From Chryseobacterium sp. S0630 (GTDB lineage Bacteria > Bacteroidota > Bacteroidia > Flavobacteriales > Weeksellaceae): a stretch of DNA of 64,000 nt. Below, one piece after another: positions 55,464 through 63,092 of the stretch. The DNA lies in contig NZ_JAMZGF010000011.1 of the NCBI RefSeq assembly GCF_024158915.1, positions 1-64,000 of the forward strand. Reading direction: 5' to 3'. Position 1 is the stretch's first letter, and each line of letters opens with the position of its first letter. The notes below the pieces were generated by a model. That model saw only the letters and a program-made list of their open reading frames with translations, was not told the DNA's origin and did not search any database. The position numbers were made by a program, and so were the translations under genes.

Positions 55464-56357
55464 ATGGCTGTAAAAATGTGTTGTATGAGGAGTCAATCAA
55501 AAAGTGGACATTTGTTCATATCCGAGGACATCAAAATCATCATGCAGGAAGACCTGTGTCCTGATCAATCCTTCAAGTCTCATATGCTGGAGGGGAAGTC
55601 AAGTTTTAATCTTATTTTCCTGTTGAGTGATGGCATTAATTTAGAAGGCCATGATTGCGGCACCCAGTTTTTATTCAAGAAAAATCAATATATCCTCCAT
55701 TATTCTCCTAAAGAAAGTATTGCTGAACTATGGACAGAAAATCAGGAAATTCTGAGGTATCTCCAGATTCAGATTAATTATCAATATATTTTTAACCTCA
55801 TCAATCCGGAACTAAATCGTGAGAATGCTGAGATTCTGGAAAACATGATCCATAATAATTTTATATTCCTTCATAAAGAAACTCCGCCGGATATGACGGT
55901 TGAGATGCATATGATTGTAAAAGAGATTCTGGATTATAATAAGAAAGGAATCATGCAGAAGTTATTTATAGAAGCAAAGATTATCAAACTTCTTATCCTG
56001 ATCTTTGAGCAATTTAATGAGAAAAACATTCTCGAGGATACTCCAAAGACTCCCGAAATGATCAGGAAATTCATTGATGAGAATTATCACAGGAATATAA
56101 AAGCGGAAGAAATAGGAAAATATTTTGGTCTGAACCAGAATATCATCAGAAAGGAATTTAAAACTCAGTACCATACAACGATTGCTCATTATATTTCGGA
56201 GCTCAGAATGTTGAAAGCAAAGAAACTGATCACTAATAAAGAAATTATGATCAAAGAGATTGCTATTGAATGCGGTTATGAGTACCTCCAGAACTTTACA
56301 CGCGCTTTCAAAAAGAAATTTGGGGTATCTCCTGAAAGTCTGAGGAATAATAAATAG
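55464..56357 (+). CDS. AraC family transcriptional regulator
   Basis: A 297-residue regulator (start ATG 55464; other ATGs at 55476 and 55485 and an upstream TTG are possible). The C-terminal 100 residues form the AraC/XylS double helix-turn-helix: NIKAEEIGKYFGLNQNIIRKEFKTQYHTT and IMIKEIAIECGYEYLQNFTRAFKKKFGVSPESLR. The N-terminal part resembles a sensing domain without recognised ligand motifs. It is divergent from the FISUMP gene and could regulate it. Effector unknown. Confidence 0.88.
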   Translation: MAVKMCCMRSQSKSGHLFISEDIKIIMQEDLCPDQSFKSHMLEGKSSFNLIFLLSDGINLEGHDCGTQFLFKKNQYILHYSPKESIAELWTENQEILRYLQIQINYQYIFNLINPELNRENAEILENMIHNNFIFLHKETPPDMTVEMHMIVKEILDYNKKGIMQKLFIEAKIIKLLILIFEQFNEKNILEDTPKTPEMIRKFIDENYHRNIKAEEIGKYFGLNQNIIRKEFKTQYHTTIAHYISELRMLKAKKLITNKEIMIKEIAIECGYEYLQNFTRAFKKKFGVSPESLRNNK

Positions 56358-56359
56358 AA

Positions 56360-56388
56360 AAACCGCTTAATTGCTTAAGCGGTTTATA
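56360..56388 (+). terminator. Terminator of the AraC gene
   Basis: AAACCGCTTAA/TTAAGCGGTTT, 11-bp perfect stem with a 4-nt loop and an AT-rich tail. Confidence 0.7.
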
Positions 56389-56449
56389 TATGTTGTTTTG
56401 CTTTGATATTACTTTTTCAGAATTCAGGTGAAAAAGCAATGACAATCAA

Positions 56450-56734
56450 TTAATGATGATGTCCGTGATCGTGAAGGAAAGGTCCGTTTCCTTTAGGCTC
56501 GCTATAGATAACTTCTACACCTTCCTGCTCAGAAATAAGCTTTCTTCTGATATCTTCAGGATCGAAAGGCTTTACTTTTCCGAAATACTCTTTCAAACCT
56601 TCAGTTAGCCACATTGGGATTACTAATCCGAAGAACATAAAAATACACCAGAATCCTACTAAGAACATAGTAATGAAGAATATAGTCCAAAGGAACTGGT
56701 AGAACGGCCAAAATGCTGATAATATCGTTATCAT
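56450..56734 (-). CDS. Small membrane protein with His-rich tail
   Basis: A 94-residue protein from ATG 56734 (a TTG start would add seven residues). Two hydrophobic segments (about 3-20 and 20-45) are followed by a soluble tail with KPFDPEDIRRKLISEQEGVEVIY and the C-terminal HDHGHHH. The histidine cluster could bind a metal ion such as Zn or Ni, or be incidental. It sits downstream of the class I fumarase on the same strand with a 93-base gap. Function unknown. Confidence 0.7.
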   Translation of the reverse strand: MITILSAFWPFYQFLWTIFFITMFLVGFWCIFMFFGLVIPMWLTEGLKEYFGKVKPFDPEDIRRKLISEQEGVEVIYSEPKGNGPFLHDHGHHH

Positions 56735-56827
56735 TCTCTTAAAGATTTTAGGCAAAAATAGAACTTTTTTCCTTTTTACACAAAAGATCAGCGCTCTATT
56801 TTCTTATTTATTTTAATTTTAAACTAA

Positions 56828-58435
56828 TTAGTGGGCCAGATTTGCGAAGAAATCATTGCCTTTATCATCGGAAATGATGAATGCAGGGAAGTCTTTTACT
56901 TCAATTTTTCTTACCGCTTCCATTCCTAATTCCGGGAAGTCTACTACATCTACAGACACAATATTGTCTTTCGCAAGAATAGCAGCCGGTCCTCCGATTG
57001 ATCCAAGATAGAAACCTCCGTATTTGTGACATGCATTGGTAACATCTTTACTTCTGTTTCCTTTTGCCAGCATAATCATACTTCCACCATGGCTCTGGAA
57101 CTCGTCTACGTAAACGTCCATCCTTCCGGCAGTAGTAGGTCCGAAACTTCCTGAAGCCATTCCCTCCGGAGTTTTTGCAGGTCCAGCGTAATAGATTGGG
57201 TGATTTTTGAAATATTCAGGCATTGGTTTCCCGCTGTCGATAATTTCTTTGATTTTTGCGTGAGCAATATCTCTCGCTACGATCAGTGTTCCGTTCAGTT
57301 TTAATCTTGTTTTGATCGGATATTTGGAAAGTTCAGCAAGAATTTCAGGCATTGGCTTGTTCAGGTTAACCTCAACAGCTTCTTCTAAATGTGGAGGAGT
57401 ATCTGGTAAGAATCTTTTTGGATCCTGCTCTAATTGTTCAAGGAAGATTCCTTCTTTTGTAATTTTTCCTTTGATATTTCTGTCTGCGGAACAGGAAACA
57501 CCCATTCCTACCGGACAAGATGCAGCATGCCTTGGAAGTCTGATCACTCTTACGTCGTGTGTAAGATATTTTCCTCCAAACTGAGCTCCGATAGCACTTT
57601 CCTGACAGATTTTCTGAACTTTAGCTTCCCATTCAAGGTCTCTGAATGCCTGTCCGGCCTCATTTCCTTCTGTCGGAAGATTATCGTAATATTTTGCAGA
57701 TGCTTTTTTCACTGCTGCAAGGTTGGCTTCTGCTGAAGTACCTCCGATTACCAATGCTAAGTGATATGGTGGACATGCAGCTGTTCCAAGGTCTGAAATT
57801 CTTTCTTTAACAAATGCTTCAAGAGATTTTTCGTTCAATAAGGATTTCGTTTTCTGATATAAGAATGTCTTATTCGCAGAACCTCCTCCTTTTGTCAAGA
57901 ATAAGAATTCGTAATAATCTCCTTTTTTAGCATAGATATCGATCTGTGCAGGAAGGTTAGATCCCGAATTCTTCTCATCAAACATCGTCAAAGGAACTAC
58001 CTGAGAATATCTTAGGTTTCTTTTCTGATACGTATTGAAGATTCCCTTGCTCAGGTATTCTCCATCATCCACTCCTGTGTATACATTTTCTCCTTTCTTT
58101 CCCATTACGATAGCTGTTCCAGTATCCTGACACGAAGGAAGCGCTCCCTCTACAGCTACTGCAGCATTTTGTAAAAGGTTGTAAGCAACAAATCTGTCGT
58201 TATCTGTAGCTTCAGGATCATCAATAATTCTTCTAAGGCTTTCTAAGTGCGAAGAACGAAGCATGAAAGAAACATCTGCCATCGCTTCTTCAGCTAACAG
58301 TTCCAATCCTTTCGGGTCTACTGTTAAAATTTCTCTCTCACCTAGTTTTTCAACCTTTACATAGTCTGATGTAAGCTTCTTGTACACCGTATCATCTTTC
58401 TGAATAGGATACGGATCCTGATATCTAAAATCCAT
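56828..58435 (-). CDS. Fumarate hydratase, class I (4Fe-4S)
   Basis: A 535-residue fused-type class I fumarase that hydrates fumarate to malate in the TCA cycle. The [4Fe-4S] ligands are expected at Cys in [10 protein letters not shown] near residue 101, [11 protein letters not shown] near 219 and [10 protein letters not shown] near 310; the oxygen-labile cluster is directly used in catalysis. The C-terminal fumarase domain has GPTTAGRMD and [10 protein letters not shown]. It is divergent from fumC, the iron-free isozyme. A -7 box TACTTTTG lies 16 bases upstream. Confidence 0.94.
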   Translation of the reverse strand: MDFRYQDPYPIQKDDTVYKKLTSDYVKVEKLGEREILTVDPKGLELLAEEAMADVSFMLRSSHLESLRRIIDDPEATDNDRFVAYNLLQNAAVAVEGALPSCQDTGTAIVMGKKGENVYTGVDDGEYLSKGIFNTYQKRNLRYSQVVPLTMFDEKNSGSNLPAQIDIYAKKGDYYEFLFLTKGGGSANKTFLYQKTKSLLNEKSLEAFVKERISDLGTAACPPYHLALVIGGTSAEANLAAVKKASAKYYDNLPTEGNEAGQAFRDLEWEAKVQKICQESAIGAQFGGKYLTHDVRVIRLPRHAASCPVGMGVSCSADRNIKGKITKEGIFLEQLEQDPKRFLPDTPPHLEEAVEVNLNKPMPEILAELSKYPIKTRLKLNGTLIVARDIAHAKIKEIIDSGKPMPEYFKNHPIYYAGPAKTPEGMASGSFGPTTAGRMDVYVDEFQSHGGSMIMLAKGNRSKDVTNACHKYGGFYLGSIGGPAAILAKDNIVSVDVVDFPELGMEAVRKIEVKDFPAFIISDDKGNDFFANLAH

Positions 58436-58451
58436 TCAATTTTTGTTTGTA

Positions 58452-58459
58452 CAAAAGTA
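58452..58459 (-). promoter_or_regulatory. -7 box of class I fumarase
   Basis: The minus strand reads TACTTTTG, matching TAnnTTTG, about 16 bases before the start. Confidence 0.5.
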
Positions 58460-58507
58460 CGCCTCCTTTAAAAAAATATGAGTAAAATCAGTCATTTATA
58501 TTGATAT

Positions 58508-58522
58508 TTATAATGATTATAA
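58508..58522. promoter_or_regulatory. PerR-type operator
   Basis: TTATAATGATTATAA is an exact match to the 7-1-7 PerR box consensus TTATAATNATTATAA, and the palindrome continues by two more bases on each side. It lies between the divergent fumarases and directly before the -33 element of the fumC promoter. Confidence 0.7.
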
Positions 58523-58523
58523 A

Positions 58524-58554
58524 TTGGAGGTTTCTGAGTTTATAAGTACCTTTA
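58524..58554 (+). promoter_or_regulatory. Promoter of fumC
   Basis: -33 TTG (58524-58526), 20 bases, then -7 TACCTTTA (58547-58554; last base differs from G). A bound PerR at 58508-58522 would touch the -33 element. Confidence 0.55.
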
Positions 58555-58577
58555 TAGAAGCTAAATAAACAAAGCCA

Positions 58578-58613
58578 AAACATTATTTTTTTCATCAAAC
58601 ATAAATAATGTTT
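58578..58613 (+). repeat. Inverted repeat in the fumC leader
   Basis: AAACATTATTT and AAATAATGTTT form an 11-bp perfect stem with a 14-nt loop, between the fumC promoter and start. It could be a leader hairpin. Confidence 0.5.
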
Positions 58614-58661
58614 ACAATTTTTATGGCTTAAAATAAAAAGATCATACAAATTTCAACCACT

Positions 58662-60056
58662 ATGAATTACAGAATTGAAAAAGACACCATGGGAGAAGTG
58701 CAGGTACCTGCAGATAAACTTTGGGGTGCACAGACGGAACGTTCCAGAAACAATTTTAAAATAGGACCTGAAGGTTCAATGCCACATGAAATTATCGAAG
58801 CTTTTGCTTATCTGAAAAAGGCTGCTGCTTATACCAACACTGATCTGGGAGTACTTTCTGCAGAAAAAAGAGATATGATCGCTAAGGTATGTGATGAAAT
58901 TCTGGAAGGAAAACTTAACGATCAGTTTCCTTTGGTAATCTGGCAGACAGGTTCCGGAACTCAGTCGAACATGAATGTGAATGAAGTTGTTTCCAACAGA
59001 GCTCATGTGAATAACGGAGGTACATTAGGTGAAAAATCTGAAATTCACCCGAATGATGATGTGAATAAATCCCAATCTTCCAATGATACTTATCCTACTG
59101 CGATGCATATCGCTGCGTATACAAAAGTGGTGGAAGTAACTATTCCAGCCGTGGAAAAATTAAAAAATACGTTGGCTGAAAAGTCAAAAGCTTTCAAAGA
59201 TGTTGTAAAGATTGGTAGAACTCACCTGATGGATGCCACTCCACTTACTCTTGGACAGGAATTTTCAGGATATGTAGCTCAGTTGGAATTCGGATTGAGA
59301 GCTTTAAAAAATACATTACCTCACCTTTCTGAGCTTGCATTAGGAGGAACTGCTGTAGGTACAGGATTAAATACGCCTAACGGTTATGATGTAAAAGTAG
59401 CTGAATATATCGCCCAATTTACCAATCATCCTTTCGTTACCGCAGAAAATAAATTTGAAGCCCTTGCTGCGCATGATGCGATTGTGGAATCTCACGGAGC
59501 ATTAAAGCAACTGGCTGTTTCTTTATATAAAATTGCTCAGGATGTGAGATTACTGGCCTCTGGTCCACGTTCCGGAATCGGGGAAATTCATATTCCTGAG
59601 AATGAACCGGGATCTTCTATTATGCCGGGGAAAGTAAATCCTACTCAGAATGAAGCGATGACCATGGTTTGCGCACAGGTTTTAGGAAACGATACGACCA
59701 TTTCATTTGCCGGAACTCAGGGGAATTACGAGCTGAATGTCTTCAAACCGGTAATGGCTTACAACTTCTTACAATCTGCCCAATTGATTGCTGATGCATG
59801 TATTTCCTTCAACGATCATTGTGCTGTAGGTATTGAGCCAAACCATGAAAGAATTAAAGAGCTGGTAGACAAATCTTTAATGCTTGTAACCGCTTTAAAT
59901 ACTCATATCGGATATGAAAATGCAGCTAAGATTGCAAAAACAGCCCATAAAAATGGGACAACATTAAAAGAAGAAGCCATTAATCTTGGCTTGTTAACTG
60001 CTGAACAGTTTGACGAATGGGTGAAACCTGAAGACATGGTGGGAAGTTTAAAATAA
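58662..60056 (+). CDS. fumC: Fumarate hydratase, class II
   Basis: A 464-residue iron-independent fumarase of the aspartase/fumarase superfamily, cytoplasmic. Diagnostic blocks are [37 protein letters not shown]-like segment near 185 and the signature [19 protein letters not shown] near residue 318, with catalytic Ser in GSSIMP. It has a promoter next to a PerR-type box and a terminator shortly after the stop. It would replace the oxygen-labile class I enzyme when iron or redox balance is poor. Confidence 0.97.
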   Translation: MNYRIEKDTMGEVQVPADKLWGAQTERSRNNFKIGPEGSMPHEIIEAFAYLKKAAAYTNTDLGVLSAEKRDMIAKVCDEILEGKLNDQFPLVIWQTGSGTQSNMNVNEVVSNRAHVNNGGTLGEKSEIHPNDDVNKSQSSNDTYPTAMHIAAYTKVVEVTIPAVEKLKNTLAEKSKAFKDVVKIGRTHLMDATPLTLGQEFSGYVAQLEFGLRALKNTLPHLSELALGGTAVGTGLNTPNGYDVKVAEYIAQFTNHPFVTAENKFEALAAHDAIVESHGALKQLAVSLYKIAQDVRLLASGPRSGIGEIHIPENEPGSSIMPGKVNPTQNEAMTMVCAQVLGNDTTISFAGTQGNYELNVFKPVMAYNFLQSAQLIADACISFNDHCAVGIEPNHERIKELVDKSLMLVTALNTHIGYENAAKIAKTAHKNGTTLKEEAINLGLLTAEQFDEWVKPEDMVGSLK

Positions 60057-60080
60057 TGATTCTATAACTGATACAAAGCA

Positions 60081-60112
60081 AAAACTCCGGGAACTATTTC
60101 CGGAGTTTTTCA
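60081..60112. terminator. Bidirectional terminator
   Basis: AAAACTCCGG/CCGGAGTTTT, 10-bp perfect stem with a 9-nt loop, T-run on the plus strand; also ends the minus-strand gene at 60132. Confidence 0.8.
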
Positions 60113-60131
60113 TTTTACTGTCAAAATATAT

Positions 60132-61172
60132 TTAATCTAATCCAATGGCCAAGCCAAATATCAGTGCTTTATCATTTTTGAAATAACTGTCTTTAAAGAA
60201 GTTGCTGAAATCTTTTTTCACAAACACGCTGAAACTGTTGTATGAGAAAGTTATCTGCGCTCCATACACAAAAGGATTCACCTGATAGTTTCCGCGGTCT
60301 CTGGTTTCACCATCATTTCCTTTTACAATATTGTTCGTAGACATTTTTACCCCTCCATAAACATTGGCTCCAATTTTAAAACCAGTATAATAGCTTCTGT
60401 ACTGGATATCCATTCCGGCATTTTTAAGTTTTGAGAAATTATACTGCATCCCAAGGGGAACCATGATATATCCGGTTCTCAATTTGCTTTTATCAAGGTT
60501 TCCGTTGTATTGCGCCAAAGCGACTCCCTGATCTGCACTTCTTGTAAACAGCATATTATTATCTGCCCGTACCGTTCTCCAGGAAAATCCTAATCCGGAA
60601 ATTACCGCCCACGGGCTTGTTCTGCTGAGCTGATAGTTCAGTTTCAAACCAAACTCCAGGTTATTGGCGTATCCAATGTTTTTATCCAGGACATTATCGG
60701 GTGCACTGTTTGTAAGTGTCATGATTCCATAAGAGAAATATCCTGTAAAGCTTCTGCTGGGACGGAATTTTTTCAATAATTTTTCTTTAAGCTCTTCTTT
60801 AGAGGTAACATCGGTATTCAAGAGGGAATATCTTACCTGCTTTTGAATAACATCATCCAGATCAAATCCAAGTTCCTCAATTCTTTTATCCATTTTCTCA
60901 GAATAACGGTCTGCAATCTGAGCTTTTTCTCTGTCGAAATCTGCTTTATCAAGATTTCTTGCCTGCAAAACAACCAGTTCATCTTCCATCAGCTTTTTTT
61001 CTTCCTGAATGATGTTATTGATCTTTGCAGCATATTCTTCTACTTTTTCTTTTACAATAGGACTTACCTCTGTATCTTTTTTAGAAGACAGGTTAATATT
61101 GAATGTCTTTTGTGCATAGAATGATGCTGAAAAAGAGCACAGCAATCCCATTACGATTAATTTCTTGATCAT
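60132..61172 (-). CDS. Predicted outer-membrane barrel protein of the sigma operon
   Basis: A 346-residue protein with a signal peptide (about 1-20, cut near YAQ), a Lys/Glu-rich helical middle part (about 30-135) with coiled-coil character, and a beta-rich C-terminal half ending in FGLAIGL, consistent with an outer-membrane barrel. It lies 30 bases after the anti-sigma-like gene. The helical domain could contact periplasmic partners. Function unknown; position suggests that it is a target or sensor of the adjacent ECF system. Confidence 0.75.
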   Translation of the reverse strand: MIKKLIVMGLLCSFSASFYAQKTFNINLSSKKDTEVSPIVKEKVEEYAAKINNIIQEEKKLMEDELVVLQARNLDKADFDREKAQIADRYSEKMDKRIEELGFDLDDVIQKQVRYSLLNTDVTSKEELKEKLLKKFRPSRSFTGYFSYGIMTLTNSAPDNVLDKNIGYANNLEFGLKLNYQLSRTSPWAVISGLGFSWRTVRADNNMLFTRSADQGVALAQYNGNLDKSKLRTGYIMVPLGMQYNFSKLKNAGMDIQYRSYYTGFKIGANVYGGVKMSTNNIVKGNDGETRDRGNYQVNPFVYGAQITFSYNSFSVFVKKDFSNFFKDSYFKNDKALIFGLAIGLD

Positions 61173-61202
61173 ATTATTAATTTTTAAATTTTTACGGATA
61201 CG

Positions 61203-61811
61203 TTATCTGGCATTCAAATCAATAGTAGCCACGTTACTTCCATCCTTTGTTTTTTCGATAACATCTTTATGCTCTACTGAGAAAAGAAGTGTGGATGGGT
61301 CTACATATTTTTTCTTTTTAACCGGAGTTTTTATAGAATCGGCTTTTGCCATGAGTTTAGGATTAGAAATCTGAGTGATATCCAGTTTCTTCAAAGGAAG
61401 AGTTTCTTTAGGGATAAGTTTATTCTGGTCCATTGCCATAGGAGAAATCGCTTCTTGCTTATCCTGAGAAAGAGTTTTTTTCACCTCCTTTTTATCGTTA
61501 TTTTCAACTGCCAGCGGGACATGATTCTGAACCGGATCTTTTACCATTTCTTCTGTAGTATTTTTTCCGGTTTGCGTTACAATTTCCGGCTGAGTTTCGG
61601 AAGGTTGATTCAGGAAAAAAAGAACGCTTCCCAAGCTGAATGTCAAAATCAAACATGCTGCTACTAAAAACCAGTTCATTTTTGATTTGGAACGGTTATT
61701 ATTGTTATTCTGAAGCTCAATTTCGGACCACAGATCTCTTGATGGAGCAATTTCTCTTTCCTCAATCTGCTTTTTGATCTGAAATTCAATATTATCTTTA
61801 GACATTTTCAT
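61203..61811 (-). CDS. Probable anti-sigma factor, single-helix membrane protein
   Basis: A 202-residue protein with a short cytoplasmic N-terminus (IEFQIKKQIEEREIAPSRDLWSEIE), one membrane helix (about 45-66, WFLVAACLILTFSLGSVLFFL) and a large, Lys/Pro-rich periplasmic part. The layout fits an anti-sigma factor. Its start overlaps the stop of the sigma gene by 14 bases, so they are translationally coupled. There is no ZAS zinc motif. An in-frame ATG two codons later (61805) is also possible. Confidence 0.8.
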   Translation of the reverse strand: MKMSKDNIEFQIKKQIEEREIAPSRDLWSEIELQNNNNNRSKSKMNWFLVAACLILTFSLGSVLFFLNQPSETQPEIVTQTGKNTTEEMVKDPVQNHVPLAVENNDKKEVKKTLSQDKQEAISPMAMDQNKLIPKETLPLKKLDITQISNPKLMAKADSIKTPVKKKKYVDPSTLLFSVEHKDVIEKTKDGSNVATIDLNAR

Positions 61812-62358
61812 TTTTCACTTTTTTTTGTTGTTGAAAGTAGATCTTTCTTAATTTTTCTTTTGCTCTGAACAGTTGTGTTTTGCTGACAGCCACTGAAATC
61901 TGCAAACTATCAGCAATTTCCTGATGAGAATATTCTTCCAGCACATACAGGTTAAAAACCATTCTGTAGGCATCGGGAAGCTGATCCAAAAGCTCTTGTG
62001 CATTAAAATCACAATCAATCTCTGCTTCATGGATATCTTCATGAAAAGATTGGTTAATCTCGTCCAGATAGAAAACAGTTTTATGACTCTTGATAAAATT
62101 CAGGCATTCATTTACGACAATTCTTCTTGCCCAGCTTTCCAGGTTCGACTCTCCTCTGAAGCTTTCTATGTGCTTAAAAATTTTACAGAATGCTTTAATG
62201 AGACAATCTTCGGCCTGATACAAATCGCTTACATAGCTTTTGCTTACACTCAGGAATCTCTTTACATTCTGTTCATAGAAAATCTTCTGTGCAGCCGGAT
62301 CCTGTTTCTTCAGGAGGCTTAACAAATCATTCTTTTTATTTCCGAACAAAAGTTTCAT
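61798..62358 (-). CDS. RNA polymerase ECF sigma factor
   Basis: A 186-residue sigma-70 family ECF factor. Region 2 is about 30-105 (YQAEDCLIKAFCKIFKHIESFRGESNLESWARRIVVNECLNFIK) and region 4 about 125-180 (LDQLPDAYRMVFNLYVLEEYSHQEIADSLQISVAVSKTQLFRAKEKLRKI). It heads an operon with the anti-sigma-like and barrel genes. An ECF-type promoter TGTAAC-N17-GTCTTT lies 20-48 bases upstream, which suggests autoregulation. Confidence 0.92.
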   Translation of the reverse strand: MKLLFGNKKNDLLSLLKKQDPAAQKIFYEQNVKRFLSVSKSYVSDLYQAEDCLIKAFCKIFKHIESFRGESNLESWARRIVVNECLNFIKSHKTVFYLDEINQSFHEDIHEAEIDCDFNAQELLDQLPDAYRMVFNLYVLEEYSHQEIADSLQISVAVSKTQLFRAKEKLRKIYFQQQKKVKNENV

Positions 62359-62378
62359 GCTTATGCTGTTTCTATACT

Positions 62379-62406
62379 AAAGACAATCAAAACAAAAAAA
62401 GGTTAC
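62379..62406 (-). promoter_or_regulatory. ECF-type promoter of the sigma operon
   Basis: The minus strand reads GTAAC (62402-62406, in TTGTAACC), exactly 17 bases, then GTCTTT (62379-62384). It fits the autoregulated ECF promoter pattern TGTAAC-N17-CGTCTA and leaves a very short 5' leader. Confidence 0.55.
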
Positions 62407-62606
62407 AACTTGAAAAAAAATATTTTATTATTTACTACAATAAGTTGATCTTTTTTGTCCAGAGTTACAAATTCCCACACTTTTTTATTTCGAGAAACAA
62501 AAGAAAAACCTTTAAATAAAAAACTGAATAGCAATATTTTAATTAAAGATATTCTGTATTCATTTTTTTCCTATATTAGGGATATAATTAATTTAAAACT
62601 AAATCC

Positions 62607-62804
62607 ATGAAAAATCTAAAAAAATTAGACAGAGAAAATCTAAAAGCAGTATTAGGAGGTGGCTTTACATGCCTTGGTAACCTTTACTTAATAGAGGTTA
62701 ACGGCTATTCTGCATGCTGTACAAAACCCGATGTAGATCCTTGCAACTCTTCTGCATTTTGTCTGACTCCTGTGGGTATGTGTGATACTGGCGGTCCAGC
62801 TTAA
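62607..62804 (+). CDS. Six-cysteine GG-leader peptide, copy 1
   Basis: A 65-residue peptide with the leader MKNLKKLDRENLKAVLGG (double Gly at 17-18) and a core with six Cys in the order C-x14-CC-x7-C-x5-C-x6-C. Shared core blocks with copy 2 are the NGY-x-ACC and GMCD segments. It is a bacteriocin-like or natural-product-type precursor; whether the Cys form disulfides or are modified is unknown. It is transcribed away from the ECF sigma operon, with a TATATTAG -7-like sequence about 35 bases upstream. There are no biosynthesis genes nearby. Confidence 0.82.
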   Translation: MKNLKKLDRENLKAVLGGGFTCLGNLYLIEVNGYSACCTKPDVDPCNSSAFCLTPVGMCDTGGPA

Positions 62805-62829
62805 TTCTAAGCTCAATTAAGACAGTACC

Positions 62830-63036
62830 ATGAAACAACTAAAAAAGTTAAAAAGAGAGAACCTGAAAACAATTAAGGGAGGAAACACACCACTATGCGA
62901 CATGTATCTGGTACATTACAACGGATATTATGCGTGTTGCAGTGTACCTACTACCAATCCCTGTGAACTGAAAAAAAGGGAATGTCTGGTGGAAAACGGA
63001 ATGTGTGATTCATACAATCCTGATAATCTGACATAA
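62830..63036 (+). CDS. Six-cysteine GG-leader peptide, copy 2
   Basis: A 68-residue paralogue 26 bases after copy 1. The leader MKQLKKLKRENLKTIKGG matches copy 1 at 13 of 18 positions; the core pattern is C-x12-CC-x7-C-x6-C-x6-C. The core is more charged and has diverged more than the leader while keeping all six Cys, as expected if the leader is held constant by a shared processing enzyme and the core by its own target. A shared terminator follows. Function unknown. Confidence 0.82.
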   Translation: MKQLKKLKRENLKTIKGGNTPLCDMYLVHYNGYYACCSVPTTNPCELKKRECLVENGMCDSYNPDNLT

Positions 63037-63057
63037 TTCCTCTAAAAAAACTGATAA

Positions 63058-63092
63058 AAAAGGCTGCCTTGAATGAGACAGCCTTTTATTTT
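63058..63092. terminator. Bidirectional terminator
   Basis: AAAAGGCTG/CAGCCTTTT stem with a 12-nt loop, T-rich on both strands, between copy 2 and the convergent DyP gene. Confidence 0.8.

Noticed and set aside
58578-58613. fumC leader inverted repeat as a terminator
   Set aside because: It has a 14-nt loop and no T-run after the second arm, and lies upstream of an intact gene.
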